In this document: positions 1-10,501 of the stretch, in pieces | How positions within the stretch are numbered: the stretch's first letter is position 1 | How the letters are laid out: the number at the start of each line of letters is the position of its first letter | Assembly (NCBI GenBank): GCA_030077755.1 | Contig: JAQJZZ010000021.1 | Location: 1,178,001-1,242,000 of the forward strand | Direction of reading: 5' to 3' | DNA: 64,000 bases | Source of the DNA: Filosporella fistucella | Taxonomy: Eukaryota; Ascomycota; Leotiomycetes; Helotiales | Made by a program: the position numbers and the translations under genes | Notes under the pieces: model-generated | What the model was told of the DNA's origin: nothing | The model's database searches: none | Seen by the model: only the letters and a program-made list of their open reading frames with translations

Positions 1-1
1 T

Positions 2-1661
2 TTAGACGACCATCGTCCAGATAACGATGAGATCGAGAAACTCAAGAAAGAACTCGCAGAATACCGAACCAAGGCGAATGATCTCGAAGAGCAGTTGAAG
101 AAAAATTATATGCCTGGTTCACAAGCTGATAATGAAAAGCTCCGAAAAGAAAACCACGAGCTAAAGGAGATGAATAAGAAGATGAGATTCAAGCTGAAAG
201 ACATTGACAAGGAGAGAGGGGGTCTAATATCCGTCCAGGAGTGTGAAAATAGGCACAAAGACCTCCTCGATGAACTCGATCAACTCAAGCTTGCATCAGG
301 AGAAAGCCCAACTAAATCATCACAGATCGACCAAGCAAAACTTGCACAGCTTACATATGAAAAGGTTCTGCTCGAGAAACGTCTGAAAGATTGCCAAGAT
401 GAAAAGAACAAATTACCAGAAGAGGTTTTAAAGCTCCAAAAAGAAATCAGCATTTTGAAGCGAGAGAATGATAACATGACGAGCAAGCTTTTGGAACATG
501 AACAAGCATTACTTGCTTTCCAAAGAGGCAGTAATCATTCAGTGTTACACTCCGAGCATGAAGCACTGAAGAAGGAGAACGCTCGGCATGAGAAGGAGTT
601 GGCTGATTGCAATGCTAAACGTGATGCAGAGTCTTCGTCCTCCAATTCTCTCAAAGACCATGTCCGAGACCTTGGTACGGCTGCGGCTATTCATTCGAAG
701 GAGCTGCAGAACAGTTCTGCTAAATTGAGACAATTGCAGTACTTAACTGAGGGTAAGTTAGGCAAACGATTATGAATCAAACTAATGATGCATTTCAGAA
801 GAAACTGTCCCTCTTGTCAGCGAGAAGTGGAACATCTGTCAGGAGTCGAAGAGAGAATTGCTTGCTGAGAATGAACAACTGCGAAAACAACTTGGAAACA
901 TTAAGACCAGGCTATTTCAAACGCAAGCTAATTTGTTGGAACGGCCGACCCTGCGTGAGTATCTCTTTAGCTTTTGATGATGGAGGTTGCTAACTATAGT
1001 GATAGCTCAAATGCCAGTGAAGTGCAACCCTACTTACGAGTCGCTCAACATGTCATTGATTCGAGTAAAAATCGGTTTAGAAATCATGCGAGGAAGACGA
1101 GCAGAATACGGTCCTCAGTTTGGTGATCTGGACACAGCGGTCCTCGCAGCAGACGAAGCTATTCAAGAAGCAGAAGCACTTGACAAACCTCGTTGTTATG
1201 CGAAAGCATATTTCTGGAAGAGTATCGTCTCGTACTACGATGGTGACCCTAGCGCTCAAGAGTATATTGAGTATGCAATGGATTACATCAACGGTCTGGA
1301 TAGACAGAAAGATAGAGAGTATAATCTCATTCAGGAGTGGTTTAATGCTGGGTTGGTGAAACCATGTGCACAAACTACGGAAGCCTACAAGGGGGCACCA
1401 CCACAAACATCAATATCATCAGATGGCCAGAAGCAGAACCGTAGGAAACGCGTGTGCTGCCTCTGTAAATGCAAGGGTTGTAAGGGCTGTAGATGCAAGA
1501 AGTCTAAGAAAGGGATAAAATCAAAATTTGACAAGAAAAAACCCAGCGGCACGACCAATGGAGCTAAGGCCCCCACAATAGAAGACTCCGTCGTCGAAAG
1601 GGACCACAAATGGATAATTTTCGAGCAGCCAAGGATCTCAAAGGGCAAAAAGTCAAAGTAG
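2..1661 (+). CDS. Coiled-coil protein with Cys/Lys-rich tail (5' partial)
   Basis: The reading frame is open from the first bases of the window, so the true start lies upstream. Exons are 2-752, 799-954 and 1000-1661, joined by 46 and 45 nt introns (GTAAGT...CAG and GTGAGT...GCTAAC...TAG) that keep the frame; the visible part is about 522 residues. The first 300 residues are charged heptad-like sequence rich in E, K, L and Q, a long coiled coil. Next comes a helical stretch (YAKAYFWKSIVSYYDGD region) that resembles a TPR-like repeat. The tail has seven cysteines within 14 residues (codons 1455-1496, pattern CCxCxCxxCxxCxC) flanked by basic residues, which looks metal-binding. No family is recognised. 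The intron structure and frame are well supported; the function is unknown. Confidence 0.75.
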
Positions 1662-1948
1662 CATGGAAGAGGTATACAAAATCTTGCTGTGACAACAGGA
1701 AAAGGCAAACGATAGAACAGTTTAACTCATATACTAGAGGGCTCGCCGGCTTATGAAAAAGGGTAAGGATGCCGTTCTTAACACCGGCAGGGAGGAAATC
1801 GATCCAATGTTTGATGTACCGGTGAAGACGAAAGGGGAGGAGACTTCCTCTAGGTTGTCGACTTACCGTTTGATGGTACTGTATCCGGCGTTCTGTATGA
1901 ATCATTTATTAATTCCATAGTTGATCCATATTCTCATTTGCGAGATGC

Positions 1949-3205
1949 TCAGAGTGGTAATATGCTGCTGAAAGGGACATCCCAAAACCATCCTGCAATA
2001 GCCATTGCTCCTAGACTCATTGTCAAAGCCATCAGAAAATTGACCTCATTGTTATCGAGTATACCAATAGCACCACTCTCAATAACCCTGCTTGGCTTTT
2101 CATCTCCGAAACTTGGCTTCCTGAACTTCTTCCGCGCGTCGTACTTGTCCATGCTACGCATTTTCTTGTCCAATTCTGATTCAACTTGCGCTTCGTCTAT
2201 AGCCGGCTGATCCGCAATCGAATTCTTTCCATCTCCGCCAATGAGAGTGGCCTTTATCTCTGCTCGTTTCTTGGAGTGCATGCTGTTCGGCCCACCTTTC
2301 GAAATGAGGACCTTCTTTCCTCCTTCTCCTTCGACAATTCTGCCTGTACGAGTATCAACAACACTCTGCTGTAGCCAACCACCCAAAAAGCTGTCCAGAA
2401 CGCTCCCGAGGGCTCCCCACAATGCCATAGCAGTTGAAAATCGTTGTCTGTCCTTGAAACCCCAGCCCCGAACATCATTGAGTCCGAGGACCGATGACTT
2501 TGGTGGACAAAAAGGTATCAATGCCGCAGATGCAGCGACAATAACCAACGATCCCAATAAGCCCGCCGCCAACCCTGTTCCTGTAACTCCACCATTGGTA
2601 CCTGGAGGGACTCTTCGCAGATTCCAAGACGTGATAAGGCGTGGTTTCGACTTTGACAATATACCAAGCTCTGAACTGAATGTATCAGCTGCCACAGCAG
2701 CATAATTTGCAATTATTCCCACTATCAGAATATCCCCGGGCCAAGAAAAGCATTTTGGTGCGGAGCTGTCGTTTTGCTCGCGTTGATGCAGTTGATACGC
2801 GTGAAGGAGGGTAAGTATTGAAGCTACACCGGAATTCGCAAAGACTAAAACCAGTGAGTAAATAAATCAAGTCTCCCAATATAATTCTGACCTTGCACAT
2901 GTGTCCTTGCTCCTTCACCACCCGAACTGCCCGAGGACTGCACTGTCAAATTTGCCTTCACATCATGTTTGATCTGTATTGATTAATACTTGTTCAAAAC
3001 TCGGGCAAGATTCGCAGACCTTCGTGACTCTTGTACCAGCTAAAAAGAATACAATGAGTAGCGCAAAGGGTAAACTCCAAGGATGTATCGCATGCGCAGT
3101 AGCTGTTAAGGTCGCAGCCACAATTCCAGCAGGAGTCAATGACTTATGTGACCATGCTCTATATATCATGGCCAGAGTGACTGGCACAGCTATGACGGCC
3201 TTCAT
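1949..3205 (-). CDS. TMEM19/DUF92-family integral membrane protein
   Basis: Exons on the minus strand are 3205-3020, 2973-2892 and 2844-1949, with introns of 46 and 47 nt. They join in frame to give 387 residues. The protein begins with hydrophobic helices, carries the family hallmark ADTFSSELG near residue 142-150, and then has further hydrophobic segments including a Gly/Ala-rich helix (GLAAGLLGSLVIVAA) and a last helix before the C-terminus. DUF92 includes animal TMEM19 and the plant phytyl-phosphate kinase VTE6, so a polyprenyl-phosphate kinase-like activity is possible but not shown. A polar loop of about 100 residues splits the C-terminal half, which is common in the fungal versions. 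It is transcribed divergently from the amidase gene. Family assignment is confident; the substrate is not. Confidence 0.85.
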
Positions 3206-3737
3206 GATGAAACTTTAGATGGAACTCGTGGTGTTGTAGGCAAATTGAGATTGTTGAGTGAGAAGGCTGACATTTCTCCAAAGCTACATTGTCCCGCCAA
3301 ATCAGGCTCGGCAGGAGGCCGGGTGTGAGGTCATTGCATTGGCAGCGATTCTGCAGCCTGCTCTGAAACAAAACAAAACTTCTTCCGTACCGCCTCCACC
3401 TTCTTATCTTCAAAATTATTTCGATCCCATACTTTGATAAATTAGGTCTTACAGAATCACTTTATCGTCATGGATGTCTATACGAGTAAACTTTTTATTG
3501 CAATCATTCCTACGATCCCACCTTTGCATTTCCCCCCCTCAGCCAGGGTCGCCCAGTCAGCTAAACTGGTAGCTGCATACTGCACCGCGGGCAGAGATAA
3601 CGAGTAAAATGGCAATTACATATGGCTTCGTAATCGGCCAGGTATCTGTGATTTCCAACTGTCGCTCCCATCCTAAGTTTCCTTTGTGCCTCTCTTTTTC
3701 TTGTCTGTCTTCTACTTACGAACACCCAATTGGAAGT
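3206..3737. other. Intergenic, shared divergent promoter region
   Basis: About 530 bases separate the starts of the TMEM19-like gene (-) and the amidase gene (+). The frame upstream of the chosen amidase ATG stays open to 3609, so a longer amidase start is formally possible, but those residues do not resemble a signal peptide or an amidase N-terminus. No RNA gene or repeat was seen. Confidence 0.4.
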
Positions 3738-5616
3738 ATGTTGTATAATAAATCCCTATCCGTGGCAGTCGCTATACTCAGTATTCTCTCCGGCTCTGAT
3801 GCCCACAAGAAACATTCGTATAATGCGAGTGATCTTGTTGAGAGTCAAAGTTTAGATTCGCCATATCCATACGAGTTTCCAGTACTGCAAAATGGCTCTA
3901 CAGCAGATAGCGGCCAATTTCCAATGCCATTGTGCCGTGGGTTCAAGCTCGAAGAAGCTGCAGTCGACGAAATTCAGCAAGAACTGTCGAGTGGCAGGTT
4001 AAGCTCAGTTCAGCTGGTACTTTGTTATATGAAGCGGATTTTGCAGACAGATGAATATGTTAGGTACGTTCTGACTTTGAATTGCTAGTTTTGGAGCTCA
4101 CAATGGCAGATCAATCATGGAATTGAATCCCGATCTCCTCGAAATCGCGGAAGCCCTCGACAATGAACGAGCACACGGACATGTTCGCGGGCCATTACAT
4201 GGCATACCATTCCTTGTGAAGGATAACATTGGGACAAAGGACAAGATGGAGACAACAGCTGGATCATGGATGCTGCTTGGTTCTGTGATCCCGAGAGATG
4301 CCCATGTAGTCTCTCGGCTCAGAGAAGCTGGTGCACTTTTGATGGGGCACGCGACGCTGAGTGAGTGGGCGGATATGAGGACAAATTACTATTCAGAAGG
4401 CTACTCCGCTCGTGGTGGTCAAGCCAGGTCACCCTATAATTTGACCACAAACCCAGGTGGGAGTAGTTCTGGAAGTGCGGGCGCAGTTGCTGCGAACATA
4501 GCACCATTTGCACTTGGGACAGAAACAGATGGCAGTGTCATTAATCCAGCAGAGCGGAATGCATTAGTAGGTATCAAACCAACAGTTGGACTCACATCCC
4601 GAGATGGGTAAGTGATGGTTCCAAGCATACATTTATTAACATTTATTTACTCCTACAGTGTTATACCAGAGTCACATAACCAGGACACTGTTGGATGCCT
4701 TGCAAAAACGGTTCGAGATGCAACATATTGCCTGGATGCTATATATGGGCCCGATCCTCGCGATAACTATACGCTCGTTCAACAAGCACCAGCGAATGGT
4801 TATGCCCAATTTCTTACCAATAAAACAGCATTGAAAGGCGCAGTCTTTGGTTTACCATGGCTAAGCTTTTGGCAATATGCTTCATCCAATCAGCAATCTC
4901 AACTCCTTGAACTTATCTCCCTGATTGAAGGTGCCGGAGCTACCATAATAAACGGAACAGAGTTGCCACATTGGCAAACAATAATCAGTCCAGATGGTTG
5001 GAATTGGGATTACGGTGCCACTCGTGGCTACCCAAATGAGTCTGAATACACATATGTCAAGGTTGACTTTTACAATGACATTGCAAAATACCTTTCTGAG
5101 CTCAATAACACAGACATCCGCTCTCTCGAGGATATCATGCAATATAACATTGACAATCTTGGTTCGGAAGGCGGGTTGCCAAACGTTCATCCTGCCTTCG
5201 AATCCGGGCAAGACGGATTCAATGCTTCCCTCGAGAGTGGTGGTATCATGGATGAAACATATTGGCAAGCACTCAACTTTTGTCATCGAACCACGCGCGA
5301 AGAAGGCATTGATGCCGCACTTTCCAACAATGGCACACAACTCACTGCTCTGATTGTACCTCCTGATGTAGGACAGACATATCAGATTGCGGCACAAGCC
5401 GGTTATCCCATGATCACTTTGCCAGCTGGTGTCAATCCTGAAACTGGAATGCCATTTGGTTTAGCTTTGATGGTGACAGCATGGAGTGAGAGCATGCTGG
5501 TAAAATATGGAAGTGCGATTGAGGATTTGCAGCTGACGAGTGGCACGCAATACAAGAGAACACTTCCCAAGTGGTTAGATTACAGGAGCAAGAATGTTCC
5601 TGTGAATAATATTTGA
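3738..5616 (+). CDS. Secreted amidase-signature family amidase
   Basis: Exons are 3738-4063, 4110-4607 and 4659-5616, joined by introns of 46 and 51 nt, giving 593 residues. The start was chosen because the sequence after it (MLYNKSLSVAVAILSILSGSDA) is a convincing signal peptide. The amidase-signature core is complete: Lys146 in FLVKDN, the Gly/Ser loop GGSSSGSAG at 225-233 with Ser227 as probable cis-Ser, and the nucleophile Ser251 in ETDGSV. The 24-residue spacing between the two serines matches fatty-acid amide hydrolase. The family hydrolyses amide bonds through a Ser-cisSer-Lys triad; the substrate here is unknown. Several NxS/T sites fit secretion. The gene looks intact, unlike the transporter just downstream, and the two may once have worked together (inference). 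Confidence 0.9.
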
Positions 5617-5951
5617 TAGAGAATCGAAATTATAATTCTCCCAATTGCCCCTACTTCGATGTGGACAAATTTGGCGAGCCCCTGAGAGCGTGGGAAACTT
5701 AATGGCAGCTTGAGAAGTATCATTATCATGTTCATTTAGCTACCTTGCTCCTGCAAAGCACCGTAATTCGACTCTTTGTATTCAATTCCAACTGCCATGT
5801 AAACTTGCATCCGCCCTTCAGAGAAGTCCGCTGGATAACGTGCCGATAACCAATCTAGTCTCTCAACCCCACAACGCTGGCAAGCTCGAACTCACAAGTC
5901 CGGGTCATGCATCACACTGAATATCAATGTACAACTTCAAGACCTTCAACC
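5617..5951. other. Intergenic between amidase and transporter relic
   Basis: About 335 bases lie between the amidase stop and the first credible ATG of the transporter pseudogene on the same strand. Nothing recognisable was found apart from presumed terminator and promoter sequence. Confidence 0.3.
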
Positions 5952-7693
5952 ATGAACCACTCTCACAAACATACCTCACCGCTATCCAGCTTCTCAGAAA
6001 TGCGAAACTCAAAACCATATCTCGGTCTTCGAGGCCAACGCCAAATCAATTTCATGATCGTTACAGTTGTGATACCTGCATACTGTCTTCTAGGTTACAA
6101 CAACGCCGTACTCAGCAGCTTGCTAAGTCTTGAATCGTTCGTCGAGCAGTTTCTGGCTATTGACACAATCCATAGGGAAGGAGCCGAGACATCTCAGAAA
6201 TATTCTCGTGTTCAAGGTTCGTTCGCTCCCTGGCTTCGCTCTGTTGACATAGAGTGTTGAAAATCTTGGAACAGGCACAGTGGTAGCACTCTACACAGTA
6301 AGTTGCATCTTCGGTGCTCTCTCGTGCTTCAAATTGGGTGATATACTTGGTCGCCTACGTACCATCTCCCTGGGATATACCTTTATCATCATCGGTTCCA
6401 TCCTCTTGAGCACATCTTTCTCTCTCGGCCAACTCATCGTCGGTTGTTTTATTCTTGGTCTTGGTTTCGGTGCCATTTCTGGGACGGTACCAGTCTATCA
6501 ATCTGAATCCTCACCTGTATCTCACCGATGAGTTTTGATGGTACTGGAAGGTGTATTTGCTAGCGCTAGTCTAAGCACAAGTCAATGGATATATTTAGGC
6601 ATTTATATTACCAATAACCCTGTCAGTTGGCGGTTCCCACTCGCATTTTCGATGGTGTTTGCGTGTGTTATACTTTGTTTTATCCCGTTCCTGCCAGATT
6701 CCCCCAGATGGCTCGTCAAGAGGGGTAGAATCGAGGAAGCGAGAGCTGTGATGGCTATATGGGAGGACGTGGATATAAACTCACCTGTCGTGGAAGAAGA
6801 TATTGCAAAGATGAGATACTCACTGGAAGAGATGGGGGAGGGAAGTTTCAAGGGATTGTTGAAGAACGGGGAAGACCGATTATTGAATCGCACATTGATG
6901 GTGATGTTCAGCACCTTCTCACAACAGATTAACGGGATTGGAGTTATTGGTTTCTACACGGCCACAATCTTCGAAGAATTCATTGTGCTATCACCAATTG
7001 TGCATCGGATTCTATCTGGCGCTATATCCCTTGGGCAACTTCTGTGCTGCTTCATCACTTTTTGAGCAGTTGATCGAATTGGTCGGGAGGAAATTAATCA
7101 TGTTTGGTACCATCGGCATGGGAATCTCAGCATCTCTCATCGCAGGGGCTTTATCGAATGCAGAGAGTAGCCAGGCTTATGCTATAGTTGCAGCTATTTA
7201 TATCTTTCTCTTTAGAGCCTTCTTCGGCATTAAAGCTCTTAGTATCAATTACCTGTATGGGACAGAAGTCACTCCACTAGCATATCGTGTACTTATCTAC
7301 GCTCTCACGACTACGGCCCTTTGGCATTTCAATTTTCTCGTCGTTCAAGTGACGCCTGTTGGGTTTGCCAATATCGGCTATAGGTACCACATAGTCTTTG
7401 CATGCACTAATTTGTCTCTTCTCACACTAAATAAGTTCTCCGAAGCTCACATTCGATTTGACACTTATGTCCAAATAGTCATATACTTCTTCCTTCCAGA
7501 AACACAACAACGCTCTTTGGAAGATATGGATTCTGTGTTCCGAGAGGCGAAAAGCGCACTTGATGTGGTGAGAGTTTCAAGGAAGATCGTGGCTGCGCCT
7601 GTGGTATCAGACTTTGCGCCTCGGAAGCAGGGAGATAAAAACCAGTTATGGGATACTAGGAATGCGGAAGTAAAAATAGTAGAGAATGCGTGA
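5952..7693 (+). pseudogene. MFS sugar-transporter-like gene with nonsense codon and frameshift
   Basis: The encoded protein is a sugar-porter-type major facilitator. Exon 1 (5952-6216) and the next exon (from 6275) join in frame across a 58 nt intron to give ...QGTVVALYT. Diagnostic segments include GDILGRLRT between helices 2 and 3, PDSPRWLVKRGR at the central loop, QINGIGVIGFYT, and PETQQRSLEDMD at the end. Two lesions interrupt it. TGA at 6529-6531 replaces the codon after SPVSHR, where relatives have Gly (GGA to TGA). A run of five T at about 7059-7063 shifts the frame by one base, and reading resumes as FEQLIELVGRK. About 25 non-family residues before IYFFLPET may be an unresolved intron. 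It is a recent pseudogene or carries sequence errors. It lies directly downstream of the amidase on the same strand. Confidence 0.8.
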
Positions 7694-7850
7694 TGGGGAT
7701 TATCAATCACGCATCGGAATATGTATATATGTGGCTTATGAGATCTCGATTCTTCGCATTGCCTAAAGCTCTACCTGATAATATATTTTCAAATTATAGT
7801 CGGTCTGAAGGATGTATTGTCAAGTCATCCTGTGCTTCATTCTACATAAT

Positions 7851-8455
7851 CTACTCGTATATGTCCGGCAGCACAAATAAATCCCAATACTCTTCAAAAT
7901 CCAAAGTCTGAGTATCGCCCACTGTGCCGTTACTCCTCTCCTTCACAGCGAATCCTTCTCCCAAATATGCAAATCTATTTTTTGATCGTCCAGATTTCCC
8001 ACAAAGCAGATATTCCAGTCTCTAATCCTCCCATCTTGGCTTACGCAGTGCTTCGATGAAGTGGAATGAGGTTCCTGAATAGACAGCCACGACTTGCCCA
8101 TCAATTGTACCACGTTTGTATCAGGATCTGCAGTTGCTAATCCAGACAGTGCGTTTGAGATATTCTTGAACCTGCTCATTGTATTCTTCTGATACTTGGG
8201 CATCTAATTCCATGGACTTGATCCCTTCCGTTTGGAGCTTGTCGATGCAATTGTAGATATATATATCTGTGATTTGGATTCCTTGTACTAGAGAACCATT
8301 TGAGATTGGCGAATTCGGTCCAATAAATGCTGAAACTGTTATCAGGCTGTAAATCATCTCTTCCAGACAAAGAAGACACTTACTGAAATAATTAGGAAAA
8401 TGAGGAATCGCAATCCTAAAGTAAGCTTCAGGCGCGCCACCATAGATGTGTTCAA
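7851..8455 (-). pseudogene. C-terminal remnant of a Baeyer-Villiger/FAD monooxygenase
   Basis: On the minus strand two exon pieces (about 8455-8385/8384 and 8329-7851) join across a short intron (GTAAGT at 8383, TTTCAG before 8329) to give GGAPEAYF...PHFPNYF then TFIGPNSPISNGSL. This is the typical C-terminal region of fungal Baeyer-Villiger monooxygenases, followed by WISNCRS, YKRG, AVYSGTSFHF and a natural ending at a TAG at 7851-7853. Two nonsense codons sit in the same frame: TGA at 8121-8123, where relatives have Trp (SWYK motif), and TAG at 8022-8024, where Tyr is expected after PRWED. Upstream sequence is too degraded to follow, and no FAD- or NADPH-binding motif survives. The enzyme would have inserted oxygen next to a ketone; this copy cannot. 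Confidence 0.7.
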
Positions 8456-8929
8456 ACGCTCCTCATATGTTGATACTACGCTAGGTGCCATTACGATGTC
8501 AAATTTTTGGGGAACGAAATTGACATAATATCAATGTCATTATCTTCGAAGGACCGAACCGAAGGTTGTGGTTGAACTGGGAGTTCGTGTTTCCAGTATT
8601 GCCAAGTCCTATCAATTGTATTCGGAACCCCTGTATATGCACAGTGCACCTCCAACAAATATACGGACATCGTATGTTCGAGTATGAACACTAAGTGATG
8701 GCCGCGATGAACTAATTCTGGGCATTCCAAAATCAGAGATGCAACAGATGGTTGATTTACCCCGCAGTTGCCCCACACTCGCCTCCTGACAAGCTAGCCG
8801 AGAGGGAGCAATAGGGGGTGGAATGCTTCTGTGTACAACACATTCCCCTACTGGCTTTAAACTGTTGACATTCTGATATTCATAGCGCTAAGAGCTTGTC
8901 TAGCCCAACTCACCATGAGAAGTGTTAAG

Positions 8930-9350
8930 GTATGCCCAAATGTCGTGAATGATTCCTCTCTGCCTTGCATGTATAAACCTGGGAACACCATACTCCTGAA
9001 CGTCTTTCCATCACCATTCCATTTCAAGCGATACGAACTATCTGCTTCGCAGGAAGCATTGAATACTGGCCAAGTGATGGGTACAGCTACACGTCCTTCA
9101 CTTGACGGGACGATTTCAGGCTGACAAAAGAGGTTTCAGGCTCTCTCCGAGAGTCATGGCATCAAGTGTTGCTTTCTGCTCGAAATATATACTTGACTGG
9201 ACATGCCCTTGAAGAACTCGACAATAGCAAATCAATGTTGCATTGTAGACGGCCTTTAATTGTGCTCGTACGATCTATCGCATACGTTCGTCAATGATAG
9301 CAATTGCTGAGCATGCTTCCAAGTCGAGATTTAACGCCGTGAGGCCCTCA
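8930..9350 (-). pseudogene. Possible relic of a fungal transcription-factor C-terminus
   Basis: Reading the minus strand, one frame gives RAQLKAVYNATLICYCRV followed by about 40 plausible residues. After a stop and a frame change, another frame gives AVPITWPVFNASCEAD then SYRLKWNGDGKTF. A helix containing IxYxxRV followed by a WPxFxAxCEA block is characteristic of the C-terminal half of fungal Zn2Cys6 regulators (Fungal_trans_2 type). At least three lesions break the frame (a TAG in the first helix, a TGA, and the frame change). The start, Zn cluster and rest of the domain are not visible. The relic lies beside the monooxygenase remnant on the same strand, consistent with a lost enzyme-plus-regulator pair. 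Low confidence because it was read by eye. Confidence 0.4.
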
Positions 9351-10501
9351 CCGAGGTGTCGCAAGCTGCGACCAGATCCTCAGAGAGGCCAGTCATATTA
9401 CTTGATGTCTCACACCTTGCAATCTACGTCGTATTGAGAAGTAGTTTTGCAAGGCTCGGTGTCGTTCCGTCTGCAAATTCGATTCTAGAGTCCAGATCCT
9501 CGAAATGTGCCAACTCAGTCAAAAAAAAAAAATTGCTTGTGACCTAGGCTATACGGCTCTTTTGCTGCATTTGGCCAATACTATAGACTTGCCTTGAATA
9601 ACTAACTGCCGGCATTGCTACGTCTGTGTCTTACGTTGTGCAGCAACCCGGCAGCATCAAAATGAATTCAATGATCGTTGGCTGCACCATTTGTAATACA
9701 GAAATCACCATATTTTTAAAGACAAGAAGCGAGGTTCTTACGTCAGCGGAGACTAAGGAAAACATTGCTGTCATTACGTGTTTGTAACTATTCGATCCAT
9801 CTTCGAATGCATTTTTGGTACCTCCAAGATCTTCAAAGGTGTGGTAGCATGCGGAGCGTCAATAAGGTGGGGTAGTTAAAGCTGGAGCAGAGAGTACATG
9901 GTTGCAAGCAACAGAGGACTGATGTGGAATGATTCACAGATATTTATTCAACATTACAAAGGATATTATCAATCAAGTAAATGCATTGCTAGGTCATTGT
10001 ATATTATTGTTATTATTATTATAGAGAACCGTTATCCCCTCTTTCCTTAGAAGTCAAATCCCTAATTCGGCTTAATGAAGGATTGTGGTGTTCTTGCAGG
10101 AATATAAGTAGAATATTTCCACCCACAGCCACCTCATCTTCGTTGGCTGCAATCCTTAACTGCTGGACGTTCAGAAAGCCAAATACACATGCCAAGTGTT
10201 TTTCATCTCACCTAATTGATCAGATTTTCTGGGCTTGTCAGACGACACAGGGGGGCGGCTCGGCACGATACCTTCTTTTAGCGCTGTGGCTCTACACCCC
10301 AGGCATTTCGAGGCCTCTACCCTAGGTACTTAACAGAGGGGTAAATTTGAGCTGAACTTCCCCTGTTCATGACAGCCTTGTCCGCCGAACTGACCATGAG
10401 CTCTCTTTTCTCCCAAACTCAGAGTAAACATTCAAACCCACATCAGATAACAACATATTGACTCCACGAGCTCTTTCACTCCGCCAAACTCGAGCTTCAC
10501 C
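9351..10501. other. Gene-poor interval upstream of the HET gene
   Basis: No credible exon was found. The interval holds a short ATT/GTT-rich simple repeat near 10000-10022 and the promoter of the HET gene. Small open frames here lack codon structure, conserved motifs or splice support. Some of it may be further eroded sequence of the transcription-factor relic. Confidence 0.3.

Noticed and set aside
3541..3600. Possible tRNA-like stem before the amidase gene.
   Set aside because: No A and B boxes or cloverleaf could be drawn.
4882..5397. 171-codon minus-strand frame inside the amidase.
   Set aside because: Shadow of the amidase third exon; the plus-strand protein has the catalytic triad and this frame resembles nothing.
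6529..6531. Selenocysteine or altered genetic code at TGA codons.
   Set aside because: TGA serves as normal stop in intact genes here (kinesin, amidase), filamentous ascomycetes lack selenoprotein machinery, and other lesions are TAA, TAG or frameshifts.
9995..10022. ATT/GTT-rich run as a transposon end.
   Set aside because: Simple repeat only; no terminal inverted repeats, target duplication or transposase sequence found.
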